A stretch of 64,000 nt of DNA from a bacterium (GCA_020444265.1 JAHLLH010000005.1:62001-126000); one strand, 5' to 3'; shown: positions 33,003-42,036, numbered from the stretch's first letter. Notes: generated by a model not told the origin, from the letters alone. Translations and numbers: made by a program.

Positions 33003-35585
33003 ATGAAGAACATGAACCGTAAACATCTTGCGCTGGGATTGATTGTCCTGCTGGCAATGGTGGTTTCGATCACAGGAACGCCGCAGCTCAGTAAGGCCCA
33101 ACCAGCCTCTGATTGCCTTAGCTGTCACAACGACGCTTCCATGGAGTCAATGGACGGCGACAACATCGGTGTTCTCAGAACAGTCTATGAGAACAGCGTG
33201 CACGGCATGTTCGATTGTGTTGACTGCCACACCCAGGCAGCGGATTGGGAAGACATCCCCCACTTCGACACCTACCGCAAGGTGCAGTGTTCGGATTGCC
33301 ACGACGAGGCGACGGATAGTTTCCGTGGCTCCTTTCATGGTACCGCACTCGCAAAAGGGACTCGTAACGCCCCGGAGTGTTCATCCTGCCATGGTGTGAA
33401 GGGTGACCCGCACAGCATCCATTCGCTCGACCTGCGTTCGGCGGAAAATTCCTGCCGGATGTGCCACTCCACCATGGCCGACCGTTACGACACCTCCGTG
33501 CATGCCTCCGCCGCAAAGCAGGGTAAGGACAGTCCCGGTTGCGTGAGCTGCCACCCGACTCATAGCGATGCCCTGCCACCCTCGGTCGGTGCGATCAACA
33601 ATCTCTGCGAATCCTGCCACCAGGGGACGATGGAGCAGATCTGGTCCGGTGAGCACAAGGATGCGATGGCAGAGCTTCAGGGCCAGATGTCCTGCGCCTC
33701 CTGCCATGATGTACATGCGACTCACCGTCCTGAAGTCAGCGAAAACACCTTCAAGGCATGCGCCACCTGCCATCCAGGGTACATGGACCAGTTTGATGGT
33801 TCGGTACATGAGGAGTTGATTGATGGCGGGGGAATGAACTGCGTCTCCTGCCACCGTACCCACCAGGTGACCGATGCGACTGAAACGGAAAATCTTGGTT
33901 GTGGTGCCTGCCACAGCGATGTGGAAGAGCATTACCGCAGTAGCGCCCATCGTATGGCCCGTCTCCGTGGAGACGAAGTCGCGGCGGACTGTGCCGACTG
34001 CCATGATGGCCATCATGTGCTGCATGCCAATGATCCGAAGAGCCCGGTCAACCGTCGTAATATTCCTGAGATGTGCGGCGAGTGCCATGGCAACGAGTCG
34101 GTCATTACCAGCGACTATGTCCGTCTACCCATTTCCCTGCCGAATTATTCGAAATCGGTCCACGGCCAGGGCCACCTGACAGGCAACGAGGAAACAGCAG
34201 TTTGTACGGACTGCCATGGCACCCATAACCTTCAGAGCGCGGCCGAACCGACCAGCATGATCAACAAGCGCCACCTCGCGCAAACATGTGGGCAGTGCCA
34301 TTCTGATGAATCCTCCGAATACAGCAACTCAATACATGGACGTGCAGTTGCCCATGGTATTTATGATAGCCCGAGCTGCACAGACTGCCATGATGAGCAC
34401 TTGATTCTTCCTCCAAGCGATCCTGAGTCAAGCGTCGCCCCGGCACATATCGCGGACCAAACCTGTGCCAAGTGTCATGAAGATCCTGAAATGGCTGCCC
34501 GCTATGGTCTGCCTCAGGAAGTGGTTGAATCCTACCAGGATTCGTATCACGGATGGGCTGTGGCACGTGGTGGTAATGCGGTGGCCAATTGTGTGGATTG
34601 CCACAACACGCATGACATTCGCAGCCGGATAGACCCGACCTCGAGCATCCACCCCGATCAAGTCGTTGACACATGTGGTAAGTGCCACCCACAGTCGAAC
34701 GCGAAGTTTGCGGCCAGCTACAGCCACATCCTGGCGCGTGACAAGATGATGGTCCACGACTACGTGCGGATCATTTACATCATCCTGATCACCGTCGTGC
34801 TTGGCGGCATGGCAGTGCACAACATCATCATCTTCATCCACGAACTGAAGGTGCACCACCGTAAGCAGAAGAAAGCTTCGGCAGTTCGACGCATGACTCG
34901 CAATGAAGTGATCCAGCACATGGTTCTCTTCATCAGCTTCACTGGCTTGGCGATCAGCGGTTTCGCGCTGCGCTTCCCGGATGCCTGGTGGGTCCACTTG
35001 CTGGAGAACATGGGGATGACGGAAGAAAGCCGTCGCCTCTTCCACCGTGGCATGGCGGTTCTGCTGATTGGTGGTTCCTTCTACCACATGTACTACCTGG
35101 TCTTGACCAAGCGTGGACGCATGCTGCTGAAGGCCCTCTTCCCACGTGTGCGTGACGTTGCGGAAGCCATTGGTAATGTCTCCTACTACCTCGGCCTGCG
35201 GAAGCAGAAGGTCACCTTCGGGATGTACGACTACACCCAGAAGGCAGAGTACTGGGCCCTGATCTGGGGAACAGCGGTGATGGGTCTGACCGGACTGATC
35301 CTCTGGTTCCCGACCCTCTTCACCAGTTGGCTGCCAGCCTGGGTGGTCCGTGTCAGTGAAACGGTTCACTATTACGAAGCGATCCTGGCAGTCGCGGCGA
35401 TTGTCATCTGGCATTTCTTCTTCACCATCATCCTGCCGAAAGAGTACCCGATGAGCTTTACCTGGCTGGATGGCGAAATGCCCAAAGAGCACTGGGAAGA
35501 GCACCACGGTCTTGAAGCAGAGGATACGGGCGTTGAACCGGAGACAATTCGTGGTGAACTGGAAGGTGGCGAGGGGAACCATTAG
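33003..35585 (+). CDS. Nineteen-haem cytochrome fused to a membrane cytochrome-b-like module
   Basis: 860 residues from the ATG at 33003; AAGGCGGG lies upstream. A cleaved signal peptide is followed by nineteen CXXCH sites spread over about 540 residues, with recurring SVHG or SxHx segments that could supply distal His ligands. The C-terminal 300 residues hold five membrane helices with His residues placed as in cytochrome b561/DUF4405-type subunits (VIQHMVLF, FHRGMAVLL, FYHMYYLVL, IVIWHFFF). This would join quinol chemistry in the membrane to a periplasmic haem wire in one chain. The tail is acidic. The stop codon lies inside the operator of the next, paralogous gene. Confidence 0.92.
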   Translation: MKNMNRKHLALGLIVLLAMVVSITGTPQLSKAQPASDCLSCHNDASMESMDGDNIGVLRTVYENSVHGMFDCVDCHTQAADWEDIPHFDTYRKVQCSDCHDEATDSFRGSFHGTALAKGTRNAPECSSCHGVKGDPHSIHSLDLRSAENSCRMCHSTMADRYDTSVHASAAKQGKDSPGCVSCHPTHSDALPPSVGAINNLCESCHQGTMEQIWSGEHKDAMAELQGQMSCASCHDVHATHRPEVSENTFKACATCHPGYMDQFDGSVHEELIDGGGMNCVSCHRTHQVTDATETENLGCGACHSDVEEHYRSSAHRMARLRGDEVAADCADCHDGHHVLHANDPKSPVNRRNIPEMCGECHGNESVITSDYVRLPISLPNYSKSVHGQGHLTGNEETAVCTDCHGTHNLQSAAEPTSMINKRHLAQTCGQCHSDESSEYSNSIHGRAVAHGIYDSPSCTDCHDEHLILPPSDPESSVAPAHIADQTCAKCHEDPEMAARYGLPQEVVESYQDSYHGWAVARGGNAVANCVDCHNTHDIRSRIDPTSSIHPDQVVDTCGKCHPQSNAKFAASYSHILARDKMMVHDYVRIIYIILITVVLGGMAVHNIIIFIHELKVHHRKQKKASAVRRMTRNEVIQHMVLFISFTGLAISGFALRFPDAWWVHLLENMGMTEESRRLFHRGMAVLLIGGSFYHMYYLVLTKRGRMLLKALFPRVRDVAEAIGNVSYYLGLRKQKVTFGMYDYTQKAEYWALIWGTAVMGLTGLILWFPTLFTSWLPAWVVRVSETVHYYEAILAVAAIVIWHFFFTIILPKEYPMSFTWLDGEMPKEHWEEHHGLEAEDTGVEPETIRGELEGGEGNH

Positions 35586-35595
35586 ACTCCCCTAA
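35582..35595 (+). promoter_or_regulatory. Cytochrome-locus operator, copy E
   Basis: TTAGACTCCCCTAA, overlapping the stop codon of the 19-haem gene. At the standard spacing the -35 (35600-35605) is poor and the -10 is GATATT (35624-35629), so an activator would be needed. Confidence 0.5.
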
Positions 35596-35699
35596 CTGCA
35601 AGCATTCCACGACTTTGAATTGCGATATTTGTAACAACGCAGCCCATTGGGGGGTCGTGCTGCTCTTTGGACAGATTTGTAACGAGTGGGGTCGTTCCC

Positions 35700-38201
35700 A
35701 TGAGTAGGTATGTTGCTGTAATCGCTCTGGTACTTGGCGTTTTGATTGCCGTGCCGACGCTCGCGCAGGATGATGATCTTTGCCTCGCTTGCCATGACGA
35801 CCCCACCCTTGAACGAGTTGAGGGAGGGATCACCACGTCGCTGTATGTCAGCGGCGAGATGGTCCCTCACTCTGTTCATGATGGTCTCTCCTGCACCGAT
35901 TGCCACACAGCACTCTACGATGTCGAAGATTTTCCGCATGACCCGCACATTGCCGGGGTCAGCTGCGCCGACTGCCATGATGAAGCGTTTGAAACCTTCA
36001 TGACCGGTTTTCGGGACCACCTGATTGACCGTGGCTTCCCGAATGTCCCCGGCTGCACAAACTGCCATGGCACTCATGAGATCTCGGAAACCGCCGATAC
36101 CCGTGCGGTATGCGGCATCTGCCACAGTCAGCAAAGACAAGGATTCCAGACATCGATCCACGCCCAGGCAGTGGACGAGGATGGGCACCCGGAAGTCTCT
36201 TGCACATCCTGCCATGATGCACACGACAAAACCCGCCGCGGCAAGCTGCTGCCGAAGGATTGGCGGATTGACATGGTGGACAACTGCCTCGCCTGCCACC
36301 AGAACCAGTCCCACAACTACCTCGATTCCCGTCACTATGCAGAAGTAAAAAAGGGAAACGAGAAAGCACCCATTTGTGTAGACTGCCATAGTGAACATGC
36401 CATCCATACGATTGATGATCCGCGCAGCAAAGTTTATGTCGACAACCTCGATAACACCTGTGACTCCTGCCATCCCGGACATAACGCGTCGATCCATCGT
36501 AAGTCTGGAGTAGATGATCGTCTGATGACCTGCGTCGCTTGCCACACCGGTCATGTGACCGACATGACCGATGCTGAAGGCAATGTCATCAAGGGTGAGC
36601 TGTCGAACACCTGCAACGAATGCCACGGTGAGATGCGCCACGAAAAGGAGAATCTGGCGCACGGTCAGGCAATGCTGGTGGACCCGGATGGCGGCGAGGC
36701 AAATTGCTCAGACTGCCATGTTTACCACTGGAAGATGAGCGACAGTGCTCATGAAGGTAAAGCAGAGGAACGTCTCGCCTGCATAAACTGCCATGCATCT
36801 GAGAACAGTGACTGGGAACGTAGCGCTCACGGCATTGCCTTCCGAAAGGGGCACACCGAAGCACCGACCTGTGTCACCTGTCACGGTGATCGTAATGTTG
36901 AGCGGATCAGCAGCCAGTTTGATGGGCAGAGCATCCTCAGCCTCTGCAGCTCCTGCCATGCGAACCGCGAAATGACCATGCAGTTCCAGCTCAATCCCAA
37001 TGTAGTAAAGGGTTATCTCAGCACCTATCACGGGCAGGCGTACACCCTCGGCTACCAGGGCGAGGAATTTGCAACCTGTGTCAGCTGTCATGACAACCAC
37101 CTGATTCTCCCGAGAGATAATCCGGAATCAACGATTTCGCAGCAGCATATCATTCAGACCTGTGGCCGTTGCCATGAGGATGCCAATGCAAATTTCGTGG
37201 GCCAGTTGCAACATTACGACCCGATGACCGCCGAGGAGCATCCCATCCTCGACATCATCCATGTCTTCATGGTCTGGTTGCTTCGTATTACGTTGACGAT
37301 CTTCGGGGTACACACCCTGCTCTGGCTGCTACGTGCATGGATCGACCGTATTCGTTTCGGTAAACCGAAGAAGATCAAATCGGAATGGCGGTATCGTCGC
37401 TTCGGAGTGTATGAGCGGATTCTGCACGCGATGGTGATGGTCAGTTTCCTGATGCTGGCAATGACCGGGCTGCCCTTGAAGTACAGCCATACGGAAGCCT
37501 CCCAGTGGATTGCATCGCACCTGCTGGATTTACGGACCATGGCGATCATGCACCGGATCGGTGCCACCATCACCTTCGGTTACTTCGCCCTGCACCTGGG
37601 TGGTCTTGCGGCCAAGCTTGCACGCAAGAAATACACATGGAAGCAGCTGCTATGGGGCGAGGAAAGCCTCGTGCCACAACCACGTGATGCGGTCGAGTTC
37701 GTCCAGCATGTCGGCTACTTCCTCGGTCTGGCTCAAAAGCCGAAGTTCGGGCGCTGGACCTACTGGGAGAAGTTCGATTACATGGCGGTCTTCTGGGGTG
37801 TCGCGGTGATCGGTGCCTCCGGACTGACCCTCTGGTTCCCAGAGTTCTTCACCCGTCTGCTGCCAGGATGGATCATCAATGCGGCACACATCATCCATTC
37901 GGAAGAAGCATTGTTGGCGACCGGGTTCATCTTTACGATCCACTTCTTCAACGAGCACCTTCGCCCGGACAACTTCCCGTTCGACGAGGTCATTTTCACC
38001 GGAAGCTTGAGCGCCCATTACATGATTGAAGAGCGTCAGGGCTGGTACGAGAAGCTGAAGAAGGAAGGCAAGATTGAGAAGATCAAGGTGAAACCGATGC
38101 ACCTCTTCCCGCGCACGCTACTCTACATCTTCGGATTCACTGCACTGGCCATAGGTTTAGGCCTGTTGGCCCTGATAGTGATGGGAACATTTACTGGCTA
38201 A
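35700..38201 (+). CDS. Seventeen-haem cytochrome fused to a membrane cytochrome-b-like module
   Basis: 833 residues from the ATG at 35700. The signal peptide ends at TLAQDD. Seventeen CXXCH sites cover about 500 residues, followed by about five or six membrane helices with His residues in typical b-haem places (RILHAMVMV, IMHRIGATI, FALHLGG, FTIHFFNEH). The order of domains and motifs such as CHDNHLILP and RWTYWEKFDY/TFGMYDYTQKAEYW show it is a diverged paralogue of the preceding 19-haem protein. A last helix near the C-terminus is absent from that paralogue. The ribosome site GTGGGG lies in the loop of a small AACGA/TCGTT hairpin. Confidence 0.92.
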   Translation: MSRYVAVIALVLGVLIAVPTLAQDDDLCLACHDDPTLERVEGGITTSLYVSGEMVPHSVHDGLSCTDCHTALYDVEDFPHDPHIAGVSCADCHDEAFETFMTGFRDHLIDRGFPNVPGCTNCHGTHEISETADTRAVCGICHSQQRQGFQTSIHAQAVDEDGHPEVSCTSCHDAHDKTRRGKLLPKDWRIDMVDNCLACHQNQSHNYLDSRHYAEVKKGNEKAPICVDCHSEHAIHTIDDPRSKVYVDNLDNTCDSCHPGHNASIHRKSGVDDRLMTCVACHTGHVTDMTDAEGNVIKGELSNTCNECHGEMRHEKENLAHGQAMLVDPDGGEANCSDCHVYHWKMSDSAHEGKAEERLACINCHASENSDWERSAHGIAFRKGHTEAPTCVTCHGDRNVERISSQFDGQSILSLCSSCHANREMTMQFQLNPNVVKGYLSTYHGQAYTLGYQGEEFATCVSCHDNHLILPRDNPESTISQQHIIQTCGRCHEDANANFVGQLQHYDPMTAEEHPILDIIHVFMVWLLRITLTIFGVHTLLWLLRAWIDRIRFGKPKKIKSEWRYRRFGVYERILHAMVMVSFLMLAMTGLPLKYSHTEASQWIASHLLDLRTMAIMHRIGATITFGYFALHLGGLAAKLARKKYTWKQLLWGEESLVPQPRDAVEFVQHVGYFLGLAQKPKFGRWTYWEKFDYMAVFWGVAVIGASGLTLWFPEFFTRLLPGWIINAAHIIHSEEALLATGFIFTIHFFNEHLRPDNFPFDEVIFTGSLSAHYMIEERQGWYEKLKKEGKIEKIKVKPMHLFPRTLLYIFGFTALAIGLGLLALIVMGTFTG

Positions 38202-38210
38202 CGCGATTTT

Positions 38211-38246
38211 GGGGTCCGGTTCAAAACATTGAAACGGACCCCGTTT
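38211..38246 (+). terminator. Terminator of the cytochrome locus
   Basis: GGGGTCCG (38211-38218) pairs with CGGACCCC (38235-38242), followed by GTTTC. Confidence 0.8.
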
Positions 38247-38280
38247 CATATCGAGTTCGGCCTTCGCGGCCACAACAGAC

Positions 38281-38316
38281 GAGGGGTAGGGAACCCGGGG
38301 GGGATCCCTGCCCCTC
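38281..38316. repeat. Strong hairpin abutting a gene remnant
   Basis: GAGGGGTAGGGA (38281-38292) and TCCCTGCCCCTC (38305-38316) form a 12-bp stem with one G-T pair around a G-rich loop. It ends three bases before the recognisable protein remnant begins. Confidence 0.75.
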
Positions 38317-38319
38317 ATT

Positions 38320-38478
38320 ATGCTCGGGCAGAAAGTGTGGACTATTGTTCCGAACCGTCTTGGTGCAGGACGGCAGCAGTTCACGATACGCGGCTATGAT
38401 CTGCCCAGCGGTTTGTACTTCCTCCGCCTCCAGATGGACAACAAGATGCAAACCAGGAAGCTGCTCCTGTTGAAGCAG
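38320..38478 (+). pseudogene. Remnant of a secreted protein: FlgD-like sorting domain only
   Basis: The 53 codons from 38320 read MLGQKVWTIVPNRLG ... LPSGLYFLRL ... TRKLLLLK, the second half of a FlgD-like sorting domain. The N-terminal half of the domain (PNPFNP) and the whole protein body are missing. The usual stop after the final Lys is CAG here, so the frame runs on to 38532. A terminator-like hairpin remains downstream. This is the end of a lost gene. Confidence 0.75.
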
Positions 38479-38499
38479 TCCACGCACCCTTCCATCTCA

Positions 38500-38528
38500 G
38501 GCCGATCGTTCCTCGACCGGCCATTTTT
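38500..38528 (+). terminator. Terminator left by the lost sorting-domain gene
   Basis: GGCCG (38500-38504) pairs with CGGCC (38518-38522), with an inner TCG/CGA pairing, followed by ATTTTT. Confidence 0.55.
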
Positions 38529-38870
38529 GTGATCTATGGCACATAAGGTGCGCACGTGATACACAATCATAGGCCTTCGAAGTTTCCCGTTGACCTGTTG
38601 TTGAATGATTCGGAGTTGTCTTGTCCGGGTTTTCGATCTCGCCAATCACCCACTTTCTCGACCTTCGCAGGATCTTGTATTTCCAATCCTTAATACTCTT
38701 TCAGCATACTGGACAACCTGCCTCGAACCACAGTCTCTCCACCCCACTTTGTACCCATCGGCACAAACTGGCCTGCCTATTGCCACGTAACCATAACAGC
38801 ATGGCCTGACCAACCATGCGCGAATATCATGCACAGACCCCGCATTAAGATGGAACCGAGGGAGGGGACG
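38529..38870. other. Non-coding gap
   Basis: 340 bases between the remnant and the VIT/VWA gene. No ORF with a start and ribosome site and no strong hairpin is seen. It should hold the promoter of the next gene. Confidence 0.5.
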
Positions 38871-41174
38871 ATGAATTTGCGTTCAGGGATCTTATTGACA
38901 ACGCTGCTTTTCTTGATCGTTGTACCGACAACAACCCTACATGCGGAAGCAGTCGTTACCGCTGGGACGAACTACAACTGGGCGGAAGTAATTTCGCTGG
39001 AAGATGTTTCGACCACCATCTCCATTGATGGCCAGGTCGCAATCACCACCATTGATCAAACGTTCTACAATCAAACCAGTAGTAGTGATGCCCTCTACCA
39101 TTTCCCGCTACCACCCAATGCTACCATTACCGGATTGGGAGTATGGCAGGGCGAAAGCATCTACTACTTCGATCTTACTCCCCAACCAGATGACTCTGGC
39201 CATGGCGGCAGCTCGAACATGCCGACTGACCTGCGGGACTTCCTCGGGCGGAATCCTTTTGTCGCCCCGTTACATGAACTTCCTGAGCAGGACGCATTCA
39301 CCATTCGTCTCGAGTACGCTGAATTAATGCACTACAGCTTCGGGATTTACTCGCTGAACTATCCGCTCGGAGTTGAACCTAGCTATATCAATGGACCGAT
39401 CAATGACTTTTCCTGCCTGATAGAGGTCTCTTCGCCACGTGCCATCGAAAACATCCAACTGGACAACTTCGATGGCGAGATCCTGTATCAGACACCGGAC
39501 AGTGTCGCCATCCTGATCAGCGAGGACTTCCTGCAACCATATGAAGACATGCCTTTCACAATGTCTGTCGACCAGCAGGATGTTGGCATGTGGCTAATGC
39601 CGCATACGGACACCATCCGCGAGGAACGTCACTTCCTCGCCGTCCTCGAACCGGGTAACATCAGTGATGATGAAATCCTGCAAAAAAGCTTCACCTTCGT
39701 CCTCGACAAATCCGGCAGCATGGCGGACAATAATCGTATCGCGGAGGCACGTGAAGCAGCCATCTATTGCATTCAGCACTTGGCTGAAACCGACCTGTTT
39801 AACCTGATCACTTTCTCTGATTTCGTGGATACCTGGCAGTCCGAACCAGTGGTCGCCAGTCCTGCGAATGTGGCGGATGCGGTCTCGTTTATACACGGTC
39901 TCAACGCGACTGGATGGACCCGCTTCAACGATGCGATGGTCACTGCCCTCAATCAACCAGTCCCCGATGGAGTCGCCAACCAGATCCTGGTGCTGAGTGA
40001 CGGTCTGCCAACGGCGGGAGAGACCAATCTTGCACAAATCCTTACGAATATCAGAACCAACAATGTACATAACGCGTCCATCTTCACAGTCGGCGTTGGG
40101 CCGGAAGGGGTGAGTGATCTCGATTTTCTCCGGCTGATCGCTTATGAAAATCACGGCAACTCGATCTACCTCGCACCCGGGACCGGCGACATCTCAGAAT
40201 CCATTGCCACCTTTTTCAACCAGTTCGCTTCGCCGGTCATCACCGACATTGCCGTCAATTTCGGGGATGTGGGTGCCTATGAGATTTATCCTCCCGGCCC
40301 CTACCACATCTTTGTCGGCAGCCAGACGGTGATTGCTGGGATGTACACGACACCCATGAGCACAGACATCTCGGTGACCGGCACCATTGCCGACCATGAT
40401 ACCACCATCACCTACGGTCCCTTCGACTTCCCGGATATCTCAGCAGACTATGAATTTGTACCGCGCATGTGGGCGATCCGGAAGATCGATTACTGGTTGG
40501 CCTGGATGGCCGTGCATGGCGAGGATGAAGAAACGATTGAAATGATTATCGACCTTTCGATCCGCTACGGCATCCTCACGCCATACACCTCCTATGAGAC
40601 GGACTTCCCCACCGCGCTGGGCGAAGAGTTGGCTTTGACGGCACGAACTACCCCGGAAGGAAACCGACTGATCTGGCACACGCCAGCAGGAATTCTGAAC
40701 GCCACTTATGATGTTTACAGGCGCAGCCTGGATGGACAGGCATGGATGAAACTCAATGACACACCGGTAACCAGTACCACCTTCTTCGACCGGACGGCGA
40801 TTCCCGAAGTCGGGTATGTCTACCGAGTCGTCATGCACGGGGAGGATGTAGAATCCGTGGTCGAAGAAATCAGAGTTGACGGAGAAAAAAAGGCGGTCTT
40901 CGCCCTGGAATCAGTTCACCCGAACCCCTTCAATGAGCGCACTCAGGTTCGGTTCCAGTTGGCCCTGGATAGTCGTGTACGCATTGATGTCTACGACATC
41001 CTCGGCCGCCAGGTAGCCACGCTTCATGACGGCATGGCTACCACGGGAAGGCATGCTGTATCCCTCGATGCCTCCCGACTGTCCAGCGGCCTCTACTTCC
41101 TGCGCATGCAGGCCACGTCACTGGACGGCTCCGGTACGAGCAGCCGGATCGCTCGAATCACACTGGTGAAGTGA
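38871..41174 (+). CDS. Secreted VIT and von Willebrand A domain protein with sorting domain
   Basis: 767 residues from the ATG at 38871, which has GAGGGAGGGG upstream; a longer frame begins at 38829. A signal peptide ends at LHAEA. The VIT domain (about 30-160) is followed by a VWA domain (about 275-450) with the complete metal site start FVLDKSGSM and later DGLPTAGE, the arrangement of inter-alpha-trypsin-inhibitor heavy chains. A fibronectin-like part precedes a FlgD-like sorting domain: VHPNPFNERT, DILGRQVATL, SSGLYFLRM, ITLVK. It is probably surface-bound and mediates binding. It stands alone between structured non-coding regions. Confidence 0.9.
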   Translation: MNLRSGILLTTLLFLIVVPTTTLHAEAVVTAGTNYNWAEVISLEDVSTTISIDGQVAITTIDQTFYNQTSSSDALYHFPLPPNATITGLGVWQGESIYYFDLTPQPDDSGHGGSSNMPTDLRDFLGRNPFVAPLHELPEQDAFTIRLEYAELMHYSFGIYSLNYPLGVEPSYINGPINDFSCLIEVSSPRAIENIQLDNFDGEILYQTPDSVAILISEDFLQPYEDMPFTMSVDQQDVGMWLMPHTDTIREERHFLAVLEPGNISDDEILQKSFTFVLDKSGSMADNNRIAEAREAAIYCIQHLAETDLFNLITFSDFVDTWQSEPVVASPANVADAVSFIHGLNATGWTRFNDAMVTALNQPVPDGVANQILVLSDGLPTAGETNLAQILTNIRTNNVHNASIFTVGVGPEGVSDLDFLRLIAYENHGNSIYLAPGTGDISESIATFFNQFASPVITDIAVNFGDVGAYEIYPPGPYHIFVGSQTVIAGMYTTPMSTDISVTGTIADHDTTITYGPFDFPDISADYEFVPRMWAIRKIDYWLAWMAVHGEDEETIEMIIDLSIRYGILTPYTSYETDFPTALGEELALTARTTPEGNRLIWHTPAGILNATYDVYRRSLDGQAWMKLNDTPVTSTTFFDRTAIPEVGYVYRVVMHGEDVESVVEEIRVDGEKKAVFALESVHPNPFNERTQVRFQLALDSRVRIDVYDILGRQVATLHDGMATTGRHAVSLDASRLSSGLYFLRMQATSLDGSGTSSRIARITLVK

Positions 41175-41189
41175 CGTCGCACCCTGCGA

Positions 41190-41285
41190 GATCCCCACGC
41201 ACAGTCCAGTGGGCTGTGCTGGGGATACTTTCGCAGAGGTACGCTGTCTACCCCAGCGTTGTCCGAAGGACAGTGTGTGGGGATC
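41190..41285. repeat. Long imperfect inverted repeat with two possible folds
   Basis: GATCCCCACGCACAGTCC (41190-41207) is complementary at 16 of 18 positions to 41268-41285, and GCTGGGG (41218-41224) to CCCCAGC (41251-41257). The same bases can instead form two local hairpins, 41191-41226 and 41251-41282, each closed by CCCCA/TGGGG. It begins 16 bases after the VIT/VWA stop. Confidence 0.7.
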
Positions 41286-41326
41286 AAAGAAACAGAGATA
41301 GTGCGTCATTTCACCCCCTGTGGAGT

Positions 41327-41389
41327 GAGGTCACAGGTGGATGTCCCTGCCTGTTCATCCACCGCGAGCAAGCCTCCGCTCGTGACCTC
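41327..41389. ncRNA. Predicted three-way-junction structure
   Basis: GAGGTCA (41327-41333) pairs with TGACCTC (41383-41389). Inside, GGTGGATG (41336-41343) pairs with CATCCACC (41356-41363), and CGAGC (41365-41369) with GCTCG (41378-41382). All three stems are perfect. The transcribed strand is unknown, and no known RNA family was recognised. Confidence 0.45.
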
Positions 41390-41402
41390 GTAGCACCACC
41401 AG

Positions 41403-41455
41403 CCGATGGGCGCGTTAGGGGAATCCCCCCGAGTGCCCATCGGTTGTGTGTTTTC
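41403..41455 (+). terminator. Hairpin with terminator-like tail
   Basis: CCGATGGGC (41403-41411) pairs perfectly with GCCCATCGG (41435-41443); an inner GGGG/CCCC adds to the stem. TTGTGTGTTTTC follows. It could end a short transcript covering the structures upstream, or the VIT/VWA mRNA. Confidence 0.5.
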
Positions 41456-41617
41456 ATTCCACACTCCCGGGGCATATCATTTTTTGTAGTTTGTACGGCT
41501 GAAAGGGTTGTGGTTAGGGGTTTTCGGGGTTTTCCATCTCCCTGCTCCGGATGTTTGTACTGTTCTTTCCCATGCGGATCACGTACCTTGTAGCAAGAGT
41601 TGACGAGGAGTCCCCCC

Positions 41618-42013
41618 ATGCCAACACCGACCGATTCTGTTGCCGTGACACGTGACATTCGGGTTACTGTTCAACCGACCTATGAGCCGGATCACTCCGA
41701 GCCGGTCGAAAATCGGTATATCTTCTCGTACCATGTGACCATTCGCAACGAAGGCGAAGGTCCGGTTACCCTGTTAAACCGTCATTGGATCATCATCAAT
41801 GGCGAGGGAGACCGTGAAGAAGTCACCGGTCCGGGCGTTGTCGGGTTTACTCCAACAATCAACCCGGGTGAAGAATTTGATTATTCAAGCTACTGCCCTC
41901 TCAACACGGTTTTCGGGACGATGGAAGGCAGCTATGGAATGGTGACCCCGCAAGGGGAATCCTTTGAGGTTGAAATCGGACGCTTCTACCTGGTCGCGGA
42001 AACTCAGCTTTAA
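41618..42013 (+). CDS. apaG: ApaG-family protein
   Basis: 131 residues from the ATG at 41618 with GAGGAG upstream. A single ApaG/DUF525 immunoglobulin-like domain: YIFSYHVTIRNEGEGPVTLLNRHW, VTGPGVVGFTPTINPGEEFDYSSYCPL and GSYGMV, close to full family length. ApaG is linked genetically to cobalt and magnesium efflux and to Ap4A metabolism, but its molecular role is unclear. It is 23 bases before the CheD-HDOD gene and probably cotranscribed. Confidence 0.93.
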   Translation: MPTPTDSVAVTRDIRVTVQPTYEPDHSEPVENRYIFSYHVTIRNEGEGPVTLLNRHWIIINGEGDREEVTGPGVVGFTPTINPGEEFDYSSYCPLNTVFGTMEGSYGMVTPQGESFEVEIGRFYLVAETQL

Positions 42014-42036
42014 CCTCTTTCAGGGAGCAGACACTC

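Noticed and set aside
34428-35582. 384-codon antisense frame in the 19-haem gene
   Set aside because: It mirrors the codon bias of the real gene; the CXXCH series on the other strand is decisive.
41171-41593. 140-codon plus-strand frame after the VIT/VWA gene
   Set aside because: It lies across the structured hairpins, has no ribosome site and no protein-like composition.
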